From positions 62,001 to 126,000 of the forward strand of contig NZ_JBQKGG010000001.1 in NCBI RefSeq assembly GCF_052118925.1: a DNA stretch of 64,000 nt, in the 5' to 3' direction. The notes beneath the pieces are model-generated. The model was not told where the DNA came from and did no database searches. It saw only the letters and a program-made list of their open reading frames with translations. Source of the DNA: Lientehia sp934351765. GTDB taxonomy: Bacteria; Bacillota; Clostridia; Lachnospirales; Lachnospiraceae. Below are positions 17,143-25,989 of the stretch, piece by piece (within the stretch, counting starts at the first letter, position 1; each line of letters opens with the position of its first letter). A program made the translations under genes and the position numbers.

Positions 17143-18520
17143 GAAAGAGTGGATTGCGGTCCGGGTTACAGGAGAAAACCCGGAGCGCTTTTTTAATTTA
17201 TGCAGCTATCACGGAATCGGACTGGAGCAGATCGAAGCAGGTCGTCAGGAACCGGTATGCGGAAAAGCTTCCGGCAGAACCCGGACGGACCGTGTGCGGA
17301 CAACGGAGGCTGCGGCAGATACAGAACGCCTACAGGAATCTTTAGGTATCTCCGTCCATATGGCGGCAGCAGATTTTTTTCGGGCGGCGGGACTTGGGAG
17401 AAAGGCAGGTGTGAAGCTTCAAATTATCGAAAAACACGGCCTCTTTTTCCTGATCCGCAGGTATCGGAAGCGGCTGGCTTTTTTTGTCGGAATGGTAGGC
17501 TGTGCGGCGTTTTTATACGGATCATCGTTGTTTATCTGGGATATTCATTTTGAAGGAAATACCAGGTATACCGATGTTGCTCTTTTGCGGTTTATGAAGG
17601 AGCAGGGGTATGTTCACGGAATGAAGAAGGCAGGACTGGTCTGCGAAGAGCTGGAAAAGAAGTTCCGAAATCAGTTCGAGGATCTGACCTGGGTATCGGC
17701 GCAGATCGATGGAAACCGGCTGCTGATCCGGGTAAAGGAAAATCAGGCAGGCGATGCAGACAGAGTAAGAAAAGAAACCGGAGACCTGATGACCGGTTTT
17801 TCGGAAGAGGATGAAGACGGAGAAAGCAGACAAAAAGAAGAAACCGTACCGTCTGAAACGGGTATGGATCTGACAGCGGTAAAAAGCGGAACGGTGATTT
17901 CGATCATTACCCGGTCGGGAACACCGCTGGTTCACAACGGTGATGTTGTGGAGGCCGGTCAGGTTCTGATCTCCGGAAGTGTGGAGCTGGTGGACGAGGG
18001 CGGAACTGTGCTGGAGACCCGGCAGACGATTCCCGATGGAGAAATTCTGGCAGAAACACAGATCCATTATGAAGATTCCTTTCCGCTCACACAGGAGCAG
18101 AAGCAGTACACCGGGCGGAGCAGAACGCGCCATGTGCTCTGGCTGTTCGGAAAACGGATCGGGCCGCTGGGGCATAAAGACGCCTATGAAACAGAGGACC
18201 GGGAGGAAACCTATGAGGCGGCACGTCTCTGGGGAAATTTTTATCTGCCCGTGGGAATCGGAACGATCACAGAGCGGGAATATAAAACAGGTGTTCATGT
18301 GCTTACGGAGGCGGAAGCACAAAGGGAGGCGAAACTCCGTTTTTCGGCATTCTGTGAAACATTAAAGGAGCGCGGAGCGGTCATCGAACAGGCAGACTGT
18401 CAGACTGTTATGGAAAACGGGAACTGTAAAAGTTATGGAACCGTAACGGCAGCGGAGGAGATCGGAACACTGCAGCGGCGGCAGGAAAAAACAGATACTC
18501 CCGGAAAAAGTGTACCGTGA
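17135..18520 (+). CDS. yqfD: sporulation protein YqfD
   Basis: This 461-residue protein has an N-terminal soluble domain (RVTGENPERFFNLCSYHGI) and one membrane span at about residues 113-133 (AFFVGMVGCAAFLYGSS). A large extracytoplasmic region opens IWDIHFEGNTRYT, a POTRA-like start, and contains GTVISIITRSGTPLVHNGDVVE. This is the YqfD/stage IV sporulation layout. It is longer than B. subtilis YqfD because of a charged insert at about residues 205-245 (EEDEDGESRQKEE). It is co-transcribed with yqfC from the sigma-E-like promoter. Confidence 0.85.
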   Translation: MNRKEWIAVRVTGENPERFFNLCSYHGIGLEQIEAGRQEPVCGKASGRTRTDRVRTTEAAADTERLQESLGISVHMAAADFFRAAGLGRKAGVKLQIIEKHGLFFLIRRYRKRLAFFVGMVGCAAFLYGSSLFIWDIHFEGNTRYTDVALLRFMKEQGYVHGMKKAGLVCEELEKKFRNQFEDLTWVSAQIDGNRLLIRVKENQAGDADRVRKETGDLMTGFSEEDEDGESRQKEETVPSETGMDLTAVKSGTVISIITRSGTPLVHNGDVVEAGQVLISGSVELVDEGGTVLETRQTIPDGEILAETQIHYEDSFPLTQEQKQYTGRSRTRHVLWLFGKRIGPLGHKDAYETEDREETYEAARLWGNFYLPVGIGTITEREYKTGVHVLTEAEAQREAKLRFSAFCETLKERGAVIEQADCQTVMENGNCKSYGTVTAAEEIGTLQRRQEKTDTPGKSVP

Positions 18521-18593
18521 GCGGCGTATCCGGTGCAATCTTTTTTAAAAAGGGCTTTTATTTATGGAAAAAGATGTTAGAATAATAAGGAGT

Positions 18594-18662
18594 ATGTTCG
18601 GAGAAAGCCGGATGAAACCGAAACGGATTGTCAGAATGGAATACGGATCCGGCATTTTTTGA
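18594..18662 (+). CDS. possible 22-residue leader peptide before phoH
   Basis: ATG 18594 follows AATAAGGAG at good distance and the frame stops at TGA 18660-18662. The peptide starts MFGESRMKPKRIVRMEYG. It runs across the terminator-like hairpin at 18607-18660, as in attenuator leaders. It shows no run of one amino acid, so it may equally be chance. Confidence 0.3.
   Translation: MFGESRMKPKRIVRMEYGSGIF
18607..18660 (+). terminator. terminator-like hairpin in the phoH leader
   Basis: GCCGGAT (18607-18613) and ATCCGGC (18647-18653) are perfect arms around a 33-base loop, followed by ATTTTTT. It could end yqfD transcription or attenuate phoH. Confidence 0.5.
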
Positions 18663-18701
18663 AAAAACAACACGAAACGGAAACGAGGAGAAGAACCATC
18701 T

Positions 18702-19700
18702 ATGGGGATCACAGAAACCCTGATCGATATTCCCGCAGAGCATGAGAGAAACGTCTGCGGGCAGTTTGATGCATATGTAAAGAAAATTGAAAAGACCCTC
18801 CGGGTGACCATGATTTCCCGGGATGGCAGTATTAAGGTCATCGGACCGGAAGCTATGGTAGGAAAAGCGGCAAGGGTGTTTTCCAACCTGATCGAGCTTT
18901 CCCGTCGAGGAAATACCATTACGGAACAGAACGTGGACTATGCGCTGGCGCTGACTTTTGAGGAAAAGGAAAATCAGATCCTGGAGATCGACAGGGATCT
19001 GATCTGCCGGACCGTGGCGGGAAAACCGGTAAAGCCGAAGACCGTGGGACAGAAGCAGTATGTGGATGCCATCCGGGAAAAAATGATCGTGTTTGGACTG
19101 GGGCCGGCCGGAACAGGAAAAACGTATCTGGCCATGGCCATGGCGATTCAGGCATTTAAGAATAATGAGGTCGGACGGATCATTCTGACAAGACCTGCCA
19201 TTGAAGCGGGAGAAAAGCTGGGTTTTCTGCCCGGAGATCTTCAGAGCAAGATCGATCCCTACCTGCGGCCTTTATATGATGCCCTTTATGAGATCATGGG
19301 GGCGGATTCCTATCTTCATAATGCAGAAAAGGGGCTTATTGAGGTGGCGCCGCTTGCCTACATGCGCGGACGGACCCTGGATAATGCCTATATCATTCTG
19401 GACGAGGCTCAGAACACCACTCCGGCACAGATGAAGATGTTTTTGACCAGAATCGGCTTCGGCTCCAAGGTCATTGTTACCGGTGACATGAGCCAGCGGG
19501 ATCTGCCCGGAGACGGCCCCTCCGGCCTGGATGTGGCGGTGAGGGTGCTTCATAAGATCGACGACATCGCCATTGTCCGTCTGTCGGATAAGGATATCGT
19601 GCGTCATCCGCTGGTACAGAAGATCGTTCAGGCTTATGAGCGGTATGAAACAAGAAATAAGGAACGGGAACGGGAGAGAAAGCCGGGAGGAAACCGATGA
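18702..19700 (+). CDS. phoH: PhoH-family ATPase (YbeZ type)
   Basis: This 332-residue P-loop ATPase has an N-terminal KH-like region (TMISRDGSIKVIGPEAMV) and a PhoH domain. The domain shows GPAGTGKTYLAMA (Walker A, about residue 133), IILTRPAIEAGEKLGFLPG, YIILDEAQNTT (Walker B) and VTGDMSQRDLP. PhoH/YbeZ proteins are linked to RNA metabolism and ribosome maturation with YbeY, whose gene overlaps this one by 4 bases. The ATG has GAGGAGAAG upstream. Confidence 0.93.
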   Translation: MGITETLIDIPAEHERNVCGQFDAYVKKIEKTLRVTMISRDGSIKVIGPEAMVGKAARVFSNLIELSRRGNTITEQNVDYALALTFEEKENQILEIDRDLICRTVAGKPVKPKTVGQKQYVDAIREKMIVFGLGPAGTGKTYLAMAMAIQAFKNNEVGRIILTRPAIEAGEKLGFLPGDLQSKIDPYLRPLYDALYEIMGADSYLHNAEKGLIEVAPLAYMRGRTLDNAYIILDEAQNTTPAQMKMFLTRIGFGSKVIVTGDMSQRDLPGDGPSGLDVAVRVLHKIDDIAIVRLSDKDIVRHPLVQKIVQAYERYETRNKERERERKPGGNR

Positions 19701-20200
19701 CATTTGAAATCAGCTATGAGGCAGAGGAGCCTTTGGATCTGCCCTATGAGGAAATCATTACGAAGGTGATCGAGGCAGCTCTCGACCAGGAGGCCTGCCC
19801 CTATGAAGCAGAAGTAAGCGTAACCCTCACCGATGCCGATGAGGTACAGAGGATCAACCGGGAGTTTCGCGGCATCGACCGGACTACCGATGTGCTGTCT
19901 TTCCCCATGGCGGAGTTTCCGGCTCCGGCGGACTTTGATTTCCTGGAGGATGACGCAGTCATGGACTGCTTTAATCCGGAAACAGGGGAGCTTCTTTTAG
20001 GTGATATCATCTTAAATGTGGCCAGGGTGAAGGAACAGGCGAAAGAGTTTGGGCATTCGGAGCGCCGGGAGCTGGCATTTTTAACCGCGCACAGCATGCT
20101 CCATCTTATGGGCTATGACCACATTGAGGAGGCAGACCGGACAATCATGGAGGAACGGCAGCGCCTTTTAATGGAGACGCTGGACATTCCGAGAAGATAA
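19697..20200 (+). CDS. ybeY: endoribonuclease YbeY (rRNA maturation)
   Basis: YbeY is a zinc-dependent RNase in 16S rRNA 3'-end maturation and ribosome quality control. The 167-residue protein has the metal motif HSMLHLMGYDH and the family's TDVLSFPM and GDIILNVARV. It overlaps phoH (ATGA), giving translational coupling. In many Firmicutes a diacylglycerol kinase, cdd or era gene comes next; here a SpoVB-like flippase follows instead. Confidence 0.95.
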   Translation: MTFEISYEAEEPLDLPYEEIITKVIEAALDQEACPYEAEVSVTLTDADEVQRINREFRGIDRTTDVLSFPMAEFPAPADFDFLEDDAVMDCFNPETGELLLGDIILNVARVKEQAKEFGHSERRELAFLTAHSMLHLMGYDHIEEADRTIMEERQRLLMETLDIPRR

Positions 20201-20214
20201 GGTGAACAACATAT

Positions 20215-21876
20215 ATGAGTACAAATAATCAAAAGCAGAAAAAGAAGAGCAGCAGCTTTCTGGTGCAGGGCGGGATCCTTGCCGCGGCGGGAATCCTGGT
20301 CCGGATCATCGGCATGGTCTACCGGATCCCCATGCAGAACAAGATCGGAAATACGGCCATGGGAATTTATTCCTCGGCATATTATATTTATAACATTATG
20401 CTGATCCTGTCCTCCTACAGCCTTCCGACTGCGGTTTCCAAGATGGTATCGGAGCGGGTGGCGCGCGGGCAGCATAAAAATGCCTACCGGATCTTACAGA
20501 GCTCCCTGTTCTTTTCCCTGATCTCCGGCGGGATCGCATTTCTCCTGACCTTTTTCGGAGCGAACTTCTTTGCCGTGAAGGTCTTAAATGAGCCGGGGGC
20601 GGCGTACGCACTCCGGATTCTGGCGCCAACCATCTTTATCATGGCGTTTTTAGGAACACTGCGAGGCTATTTCCAGGGCATGGGAACCATGATCCCAACG
20701 GCAGTTTCCCAGATTTTGGAGCAGATCGTCAATGCGGTGGTAAGCATCGTAGCTGCATTCCTGTTATTTAATACGGGCGCCGGCATGGATGCCCAAAAGG
20801 GAACCGATATTTATGCGGATGCCTTCGGTGCAGCCGGCGGAACTCTCGGCACCGCCTTTGGTGCCCTGGCGGCCCTGATCTTCTGTGTGGTGCTGTTCCG
20901 CACCTACCGCCGTGTGGTAAAGAAGCAGATGCGGAGGGACAACACGGTTGTGCTGGAGTCCTATTCCAATATCTGCCGGGTGCTGGTGGTTACCATTGTG
21001 CCTATCGTCATCAGTGCAACGGTGTTCAATATCAGCAACCTGATCGACAACAGCATTTACGGCTACTATATGAAATCGGTCAATGAGTCTGACAGCTACA
21101 TGGCAAACTGGGGTGTGTACTCCGGACAGTATTATCTGCTGATCAATGTGCCTATTGCCATTGCAAACGCGCTGTCTTCCTCCATGCTGCCGTCTCTGTC
21201 GGCTTCCATGGCGTCGGGACAGAAGGGTGATGTGCTCCGGAAGATCAACCAGACCATTCGGTTTTCCATGATCATTGCGATCCCTTCGACGGTCGGCCTG
21301 ACGGTGCTCAGCACGCCGATCGTGAGCATGCTGTTCCACCAGGACGCTCAGCTCGGTGCGGACATGCTGTTTTTAGGCTCCCTTGCGGTGGTGTTCTTCT
21401 CCCTGGCAACGGTGACCTGCAGTATCCTGCAGGGAATCAATCAGCTTAATGCCCCGGTAAAGAACGGCGTGATCGCCACCGTCATTCATGTGGGAATCCT
21501 GATCGTTCTGTTATATGGCTTAAAGACCGGAATCTACGGCGTGGTGATTGCCAATATGCTTCTTGGCCTTACCATCTGTATCCTGAACAGTGCGTCCATT
21601 GCCCGTCATATCAATTACCGGCAGGAGGTTAAGAAAACGTTCCTGATCCCCGGCATTGCTTCTGTGGTCATGGGCGGATGTAGCTATCTGGTTTATTACC
21701 TGCTGAACCTGTTATTAAAGCGCAGCTCCATCGCCTGCCTGTTTGCAGTAGTTGTGGCAGTGGTCGTTTACGGGGTTATGATGCTGGTACTTCGCGGCAT
21801 CAGCGAGCGGGAACTGTTAAGTTTCCCCATGGGCGGAAAACTGGTGTCCGCTGCAAAGAGATTTCATCTGCTGTAA
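20215..21876 (+). CDS. SpoVB/MurJ-like oligosaccharide flippase
   Basis: This 553-residue polytopic protein of the MOP superfamily has about 14 membrane segments and starts with a Lys-rich cytoplasmic tail followed by GGILAAAGILVRIIGMVYRIP. The polysaccharide-biosynthesis signature includes YSAYYIYNIMLILSSYSLP and a central SNLIDNSIYG. The family includes SpoVB (cortex) and YtgP/MurJ (lipid II export); which role applies cannot be told here. The RBS is weak (AAGGTG). It is followed by a terminator. Confidence 0.85.
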   Translation: MSTNNQKQKKKSSSFLVQGGILAAAGILVRIIGMVYRIPMQNKIGNTAMGIYSSAYYIYNIMLILSSYSLPTAVSKMVSERVARGQHKNAYRILQSSLFFSLISGGIAFLLTFFGANFFAVKVLNEPGAAYALRILAPTIFIMAFLGTLRGYFQGMGTMIPTAVSQILEQIVNAVVSIVAAFLLFNTGAGMDAQKGTDIYADAFGAAGGTLGTAFGALAALIFCVVLFRTYRRVVKKQMRRDNTVVLESYSNICRVLVVTIVPIVISATVFNISNLIDNSIYGYYMKSVNESDSYMANWGVYSGQYYLLINVPIAIANALSSSMLPSLSASMASGQKGDVLRKINQTIRFSMIIAIPSTVGLTVLSTPIVSMLFHQDAQLGADMLFLGSLAVVFFSLATVTCSILQGINQLNAPVKNGVIATVIHVGILIVLLYGLKTGIYGVVIANMLLGLTICILNSASIARHINYRQEVKKTFLIPGIASVVMGGCSYLVYYLLNLLLKRSSIACLFAVVVAVVVYGVMMLVLRGISERELLSFPMGGKLVSAAKRFHLL

Positions 21877-21908
21877 ACGTATAAAATTTTACTGAATGGA
21901 TCATACTG

Positions 21909-21941
21909 GAAAGAGGGTCGTAAGATCTTCTTTCTTTTTTT
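21909..21941 (+). terminator. terminator after the flippase gene
   Basis: GAAAGA (21909-21914) pairs with TCTTTC (21929-21934) and is followed by seven Ts. Confidence 0.6.
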
Positions 21942-21975
21942 GGTAAAATTAAAATGAATCACGGAGGGATCTGAG

Positions 21976-22590
21976 ATGAAGAGACAGGTATGTGGCATTC
22001 TGGCAGCCTTCGGTCTGATGTTTTTCCTGTTGTCTGCGGTTTACTATTTCAGTTATCAGGATCTGAAAGAGCAGCAGAGAGAAGAACTGGCAGAGGGAGA
22101 AGAGAACAGCCCCAGAGACAGTGGTGAAACAGAAAGCGGCAAAATCGAATCCGGTATAGCCGGAGCCGCAAAGCTGCAGGAGCTTACGGTGAGCATGGAC
22201 ATGCGCTATGTCTGCCAGAGCTATGATCCGGCAGCAGGGGAACTGACCGAACAGCTGCTTCCCATGCCGGAAGAATATCTGGGTCTGACCAGATCCGAGC
22301 TGGTATCGAAGCTTTCGCAGGAGGAGGATGGAAAAGCACTGGTGGTGTTTTCTGATTCCAGGCTGGTTGTCCGTGACCGGAATCAGGTAGATCCGGAGGA
22401 TTATAAATTTCTTCTTCTCCTGGAGGAGGGATATTTAACGGTCTATTACAGTGACCGCCATGATGTATATCTGGAGACCTATTTAACCGAGGAGGAGCTG
22501 CCAGCTGCCGAAGTGCCTGCACTGAAACGGGGCTACTATGTGAAGGGCGAAGCGGAGCTTTATGATTACCTCCAGTCCCTTACAAGCTGA
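21976..22590 (+). CDS. membrane-anchored protein with possible BofC-like C-terminus
   Basis: This 204-residue protein has an N-terminal membrane helix (residues about 7-24), a Glu-rich linker and an extracytoplasmic domain. The last third (EEGYLTVYYSDRHDVYLETYL, then KRGYYVKGEAELYDYLQSL) resembles the C-terminal domain of BofC, a forespore protein that restrains SpoIVB in Bacillus. The likeness is from memory and weak. CGGAGGGAT precedes the ATG, and an extended -10-like TGGTAAAAT lies at 21941-21949. Confidence 0.5.
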   Translation: MKRQVCGILAAFGLMFFLLSAVYYFSYQDLKEQQREELAEGEENSPRDSGETESGKIESGIAGAAKLQELTVSMDMRYVCQSYDPAAGELTEQLLPMPEEYLGLTRSELVSKLSQEEDGKALVVFSDSRLVVRDRNQVDPEDYKFLLLLEEGYLTVYYSDRHDVYLETYLTEEELPAAEVPALKRGYYVKGEAELYDYLQSLTS

Positions 22591-22669
22591 ACTTTCCTCT
22601 GAGAACTATAAAAACACAGCGTATTTTACAAAGGAATGTTGTGAAAGGCTGTCCAATCAGGTATAATAA

Positions 22670-22702
22670 AACCGCCGATCAGAAATGTCCGGCGGATTTT
22701 TT
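22670..22702 (+). terminator. terminator after the BofC-like gene
   Basis: ACCGCCG pairs with CGGCGG(A) (arms 22672-22677 and 22690-22695) and a T run follows. A promoter-like TTGTGA (22639-22644), 17 bases, TATAAT (22662-22667) lies just before it. Confidence 0.75.
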
Positions 22703-22791
22703 ATGACCGTTAAACGACAATGGTTTGTAATAAAAATAAACTTTGAACCGTTATGAGCTATTTACAGAATGAGAATCGGGAGGCGTAAAAC

Positions 22792-24006
22792 ATGGAGCAG
22801 GTTGTGGTGATCGGAGGCGGAGCGGCAGGCATGGCGGCGGCAATCGCGGCGGCGGATGCCGGAAGCAGCGTGGTGCTTCTGGAGGGTGGAAAGCAGCCGG
22901 GGAAAAAGATCCTTTCTACCGGGAACGGAAGATGCAACCTGACGAACCTGGTACAGACGCCTTCCTGTTATCATACCTCAGAGGGACAGGAGGAGCAGAC
23001 GGCCTGGCAGGTGATCCGACGGTTTGGATGCGAGGAAACGAAACAGTTTTTCGGCAGCCTTGGCCTGTATTTTAAAAATCGGGACGGTTATCTCTATCCC
23101 CGTTCCTCACAGGCACAAACGGTGCTCTCGGCGCTGGTGGAGGGCATGGAACAGAGAGGCGTCGATGTGCGGACGGAGGCAAAGGTCTGCGGCGTCGAAA
23201 AACGAGACGATGGATTCCTCGTCCGGACGGCGGAGCAGTCCTTTCCGGCCAGACGGGTGATTTTATGCTGCGGCGGCATGGCTGCTCCGGCAACGGGCTC
23301 CGATGGGAACGGATACGCATTGGCGAAAGCATTTGGCCATCAGGTGAATCCGCCGCTTCCGGCGCTGGTTCCATTATATGGAGAAACCGGGCCATTAAAA
23401 AAGGCCGCCGGTGTGCGGACAGACGGGCGGATCACTCTTCTGGTAAATGGAAGGAAAGCTGCTTCCGACACGGGAGAGCTTCAGATTACCGATTATGGAA
23501 TTTCCGGGATTCCGGTATTTCAGGTGAGCCGGTTCGCGTCCATCGGACTGGAAAAAGGGGAAACGGTGGAGGCAAGGATCTCATTTCTTCCGGAATATGA
23601 AGAACCGGAAACGTTTTTAGCTCAGTTATGGAAGAAATGTGGGGATACCCTGTCAATTTTAAACGGCCTGTTCCCGGAAAAATTATCGATTGCACTGTTA
23701 AAAAAAGCGGGGATCGTGCTCCATGCGCCTATGGAACGGATTCCGGAGAAAAAGCGGGCGGCTCTTTCGGAGCTGATCACAGCCTATCCCATGACTGTAA
23801 CGAAGACGGGAGACTTTGACCGGGCGCAGGTGACGGCAGGAGGCGTGCGGCTTTCCGAGGTGGATCTTTGGTCCATGGAATCAAAGCTGGTTCCGGGGCT
23901 TCAGTTTGCCGGAGAGATCCTGGATGTGGACGGAATCTGCGGCGGTTATAATCTGCAATGGGCATGGGCCAGTGGTGTTCTGGCAGGAAAGCGGGGAAAC
24001 TTATGA
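22792..24006 (+). CDS. HI0933/YhiN-family flavoprotein
   Basis: This 404-residue FAD-dependent oxidoreductase starts MEQVVVIGGGAAGMAAAIAA, a dinucleotide-binding fold. GKKILSTGNGRCNLTN is the hallmark of the HI0933/YhiN family, and GGMAAPATGSDGNGYALA and GEILDVDGICGGYNLQWAW are the conserved C-terminal FAD contacts. The family includes BaiN-type bile-acid enzymes but most members have no known substrate. The stop overlaps the next start (ATGA), so the two flavoproteins are translationally coupled. Confidence 0.85.
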   Translation: MEQVVVIGGGAAGMAAAIAAADAGSSVVLLEGGKQPGKKILSTGNGRCNLTNLVQTPSCYHTSEGQEEQTAWQVIRRFGCEETKQFFGSLGLYFKNRDGYLYPRSSQAQTVLSALVEGMEQRGVDVRTEAKVCGVEKRDDGFLVRTAEQSFPARRVILCCGGMAAPATGSDGNGYALAKAFGHQVNPPLPALVPLYGETGPLKKAAGVRTDGRITLLVNGRKAASDTGELQITDYGISGIPVFQVSRFASIGLEKGETVEARISFLPEYEEPETFLAQLWKKCGDTLSILNGLFPEKLSIALLKKAGIVLHAPMERIPEKKRAALSELITAYPMTVTKTGDFDRAQVTAGGVRLSEVDLWSMESKLVPGLQFAGEILDVDGICGGYNLQWAWASGVLAGKRGNL

Positions 24007-25619
24007 TACGGATCACACAGATCAAATTGAAGCCGGAGGAAAGCGAGGAGCGTTTGCTTTCCCGAATCTGTAAAAAGCTCCGGGTTACGGAAGCGGATAT
24101 TCTTTCATGGCAGATCCGGAAAAAGTCTCTGGATGCGCGGAAAAAGGATGCACTTACCTGGATCTATCAGGTCGATGTGGAATTAAACCGGAAGGAAGCA
24201 CCGGTGCTGCGGCGGTTAAAGGAGTCGGAGGCCCATCATGTGGAAAACCGCGGATATGAGGTCCCGCCCCATGGAACCGAGCGCCTGTCCCACCGTCCGG
24301 TGATCGTGGGAACAGGACCTGCCGGACTGTTCTGTGGATATCTGCTGGCAAAGGAGGGCTATGCGCCGGTTCTTCTCGAGCGGGGAGGCCCGGTGGAGGA
24401 GCGGTCAAAGGCAGTGGAGCAGTTCTGGAACGGCGGCCCGCTGGACCCGGAGTGCAATGTCCAGTTCGGTGAAGGCGGAGCAGGAACCTTTTCCGACGGA
24501 AAACTCAATACGCTGGTAAAGGATCCGGCACTGCGCGGACAGAAGGTACTGGAGATCTTTGCGGCTCATGGTGCAGGGGAAGAGATCCTTTATGAGCAGA
24601 AGCCACATATCGGAACTGATGTGTTAAAAGAGGTCCTTCGTTCCATGCGAAAAGAGATCGAGGCCTTTGGTGGAACCTTTCAGTTTCATACAAAGCTTAC
24701 GGATCTGGAATGCACAGACGGAATGCTCTGCGGCATTCAGGTCCAGGATACAAAAACCGGGGAGCTCCGCTCTTTGTCTGCGGGGCAGCTGATCCTTGCG
24801 GTGGGACACAGTGCCAGAGATACCTTTGCCATGTTAAAGGCGCGTGAGCTTTTTATGCGTCCAAAATCCTTTGCGGTGGGGCTTCGGATCGAGCATCCTC
24901 AGAGCCAGATCCAGCTTGCCCAGTACGGAGCGCATTACGCACCGCTTTTTCCGGCAGCGCCTTATAAGGTGACAGCGAAGGCTTCCGACGGGCGTGGTGT
25001 GTATTCGTTCTGTATGTGCCCCGGCGGACAGGTGGTCAATGCGTCTTCCGAACCGGGAAGGCTGGCAGTTAATGGCATGAGCTATCATGCAAGAGCCGGA
25101 CGCAATGCCAACAGTGCCATGATCGTAACGGTCACACCGGCAGATTTCGGGGACGGGATCGATCCCATGTCAGGTGTGGAATTCCAGAGAACGTTAGAAG
25201 AGCGGGCCTTTACACTGGGCGGAGGGGCAATCCCCATGCAGCTGTTCGGAGATTTTAAAGAGAACCGGGAGAGTAAAAGCCTTGGAGCGGTGCTTCCTGA
25301 TCATAAGGGAGAAAGCCGGCTTTCCAATCTGCGGGAGCTTCTGCCGGAGGGGTTAAGCCAGGCACTGATCGAAGGCATCAGCCAGTGCGGACGCCGGCTG
25401 ACAGGGTTTGACCGGTATGATGCAGTTCTGTCCGGTGTGGAGAGCCGGACCTCTTCGCCGCTTCGGATCGAACGGAATGAATCTATGGAAGCTAATATCC
25501 ATGGGATCTATCCCTGCGGTGAGGGCGCCGGGTACGCCGGAGGAATCACATCGGCGGCTATGGACGGACTGCGTGTGGCGGAAACACTGATTGCACGGTT
25601 CGCGCCGGCCGCGCAGTAA
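24003..25619 (+). CDS. COG2509-type FAD-dependent dehydrogenase
   Basis: This 538-residue flavoprotein has a distinct N-terminal alpha/beta domain (MIRITQIKLKPEESEERLL, RKKDALTWIYQVDVEL). The FAD fold follows (PVIVGTGPAGLFCGYLLA, CNVQFGEGGAGTFSDGKL), with AVGHSARDTFAML, and the C-terminus carries PCGEGAGYAGGITSAAMDG. This matches uncharacterised FAD-dependent dehydrogenases widespread in Firmicutes. The start was set at 24003, overlapping the upstream stop, because the frame's earlier Met at 23958 lies inside the neighbour. The substrate is unknown. Confidence 0.85.
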   Translation: MIRITQIKLKPEESEERLLSRICKKLRVTEADILSWQIRKKSLDARKKDALTWIYQVDVELNRKEAPVLRRLKESEAHHVENRGYEVPPHGTERLSHRPVIVGTGPAGLFCGYLLAKEGYAPVLLERGGPVEERSKAVEQFWNGGPLDPECNVQFGEGGAGTFSDGKLNTLVKDPALRGQKVLEIFAAHGAGEEILYEQKPHIGTDVLKEVLRSMRKEIEAFGGTFQFHTKLTDLECTDGMLCGIQVQDTKTGELRSLSAGQLILAVGHSARDTFAMLKARELFMRPKSFAVGLRIEHPQSQIQLAQYGAHYAPLFPAAPYKVTAKASDGRGVYSFCMCPGGQVVNASSEPGRLAVNGMSYHARAGRNANSAMIVTVTPADFGDGIDPMSGVEFQRTLEERAFTLGGGAIPMQLFGDFKENRESKSLGAVLPDHKGESRLSNLRELLPEGLSQALIEGISQCGRRLTGFDRYDAVLSGVESRTSSPLRIERNESMEANIHGIYPCGEGAGYAGGITSAAMDGLRVAETLIARFAPAAQ

Positions 25620-25629
25620 CGGGCGGAGG

Positions 25630-25880
25630 TTCGTATTTTCCGCGGCTCCACCCAGGCCAGCCAACCGGCACATTCTCCAGTTGCCTCTGTCTGGCCTGGG
25701 CAGTGGATCCGCGAGAAAGGAACATTACCAGCCGGAGGCGTGCATATTGCTGTGCAGGGGACGTCCCGAGCCCCGGCACTTCCTGAGACCAAGCATCAGC
25801 GCCGGACGAAGGTTATGTGCCGCTGGTCGCGAGGGATAAGCGGGAGCGGTCTCCCGGAGCAGCAGTGTGCCGCGAAGGCG
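25630..25880. other. G+C-rich structured non-coding region before proB
   Basis: The roughly 300-base gap up to the proB promoter holds no credible gene but several hairpins: CCAGGCCAG/CTGGCCTGG (25652-25660/25691-25699), palindrome GGGACGTCCC (25758-25767), CAGCG/CGCTG with GACCA/TGGTC (about 25787-25829), and CGGGAG-CGGT-CTCCCG (25841-25856). The strand of any transcript is unclear and no T run ends it. It does not match RNase P, SRP, tmRNA or riboswitch consensus known to me. Confidence 0.4.
25634..25674 (-). repeat. dispersed ~40-bp motif, copy 3 (reverse)
   Basis: Read on the minus strand it gives GTGCCGGTTGGCTGGCCTGG and then GTGGAGCCGCGGAAAA. It closely matches the copy at 59687-59727 and, less so, that at 7007-7047. 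It forms one arm of the first hairpin of the structured region. Confidence 0.5.
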
Positions 25881-25917
25881 TGAAAGAAGTGAAAGGAACG
25901 GAAAATCTGCGCAGGAC

Positions 25918-25946
25918 TTGCACAGGAACTTTAAATCTGATAAAAT
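25918..25946 (+). promoter_or_regulatory. proB promoter
   Basis: TTGCAC (25918-25923), a 17-base spacer and TAAAAT (25941-25946) fit sigma-A. Its position rules out the in-frame GTG at 25867 as the proB start. Confidence 0.6.
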
Positions 25947-25989
25947 AGCAGGAGTTTCGGGCGAGTTTTTGTACAGAAAGGATCAAAAG

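Noticed and set aside
25630..25880. RNase P RNA, SRP RNA or cobalamin riboswitch
   Set aside because: Key conserved sequences (GAGGAAAGTCC-type, GGTCAGGTCCGGAAGG-type, GCCACTG) are not found on either strand.
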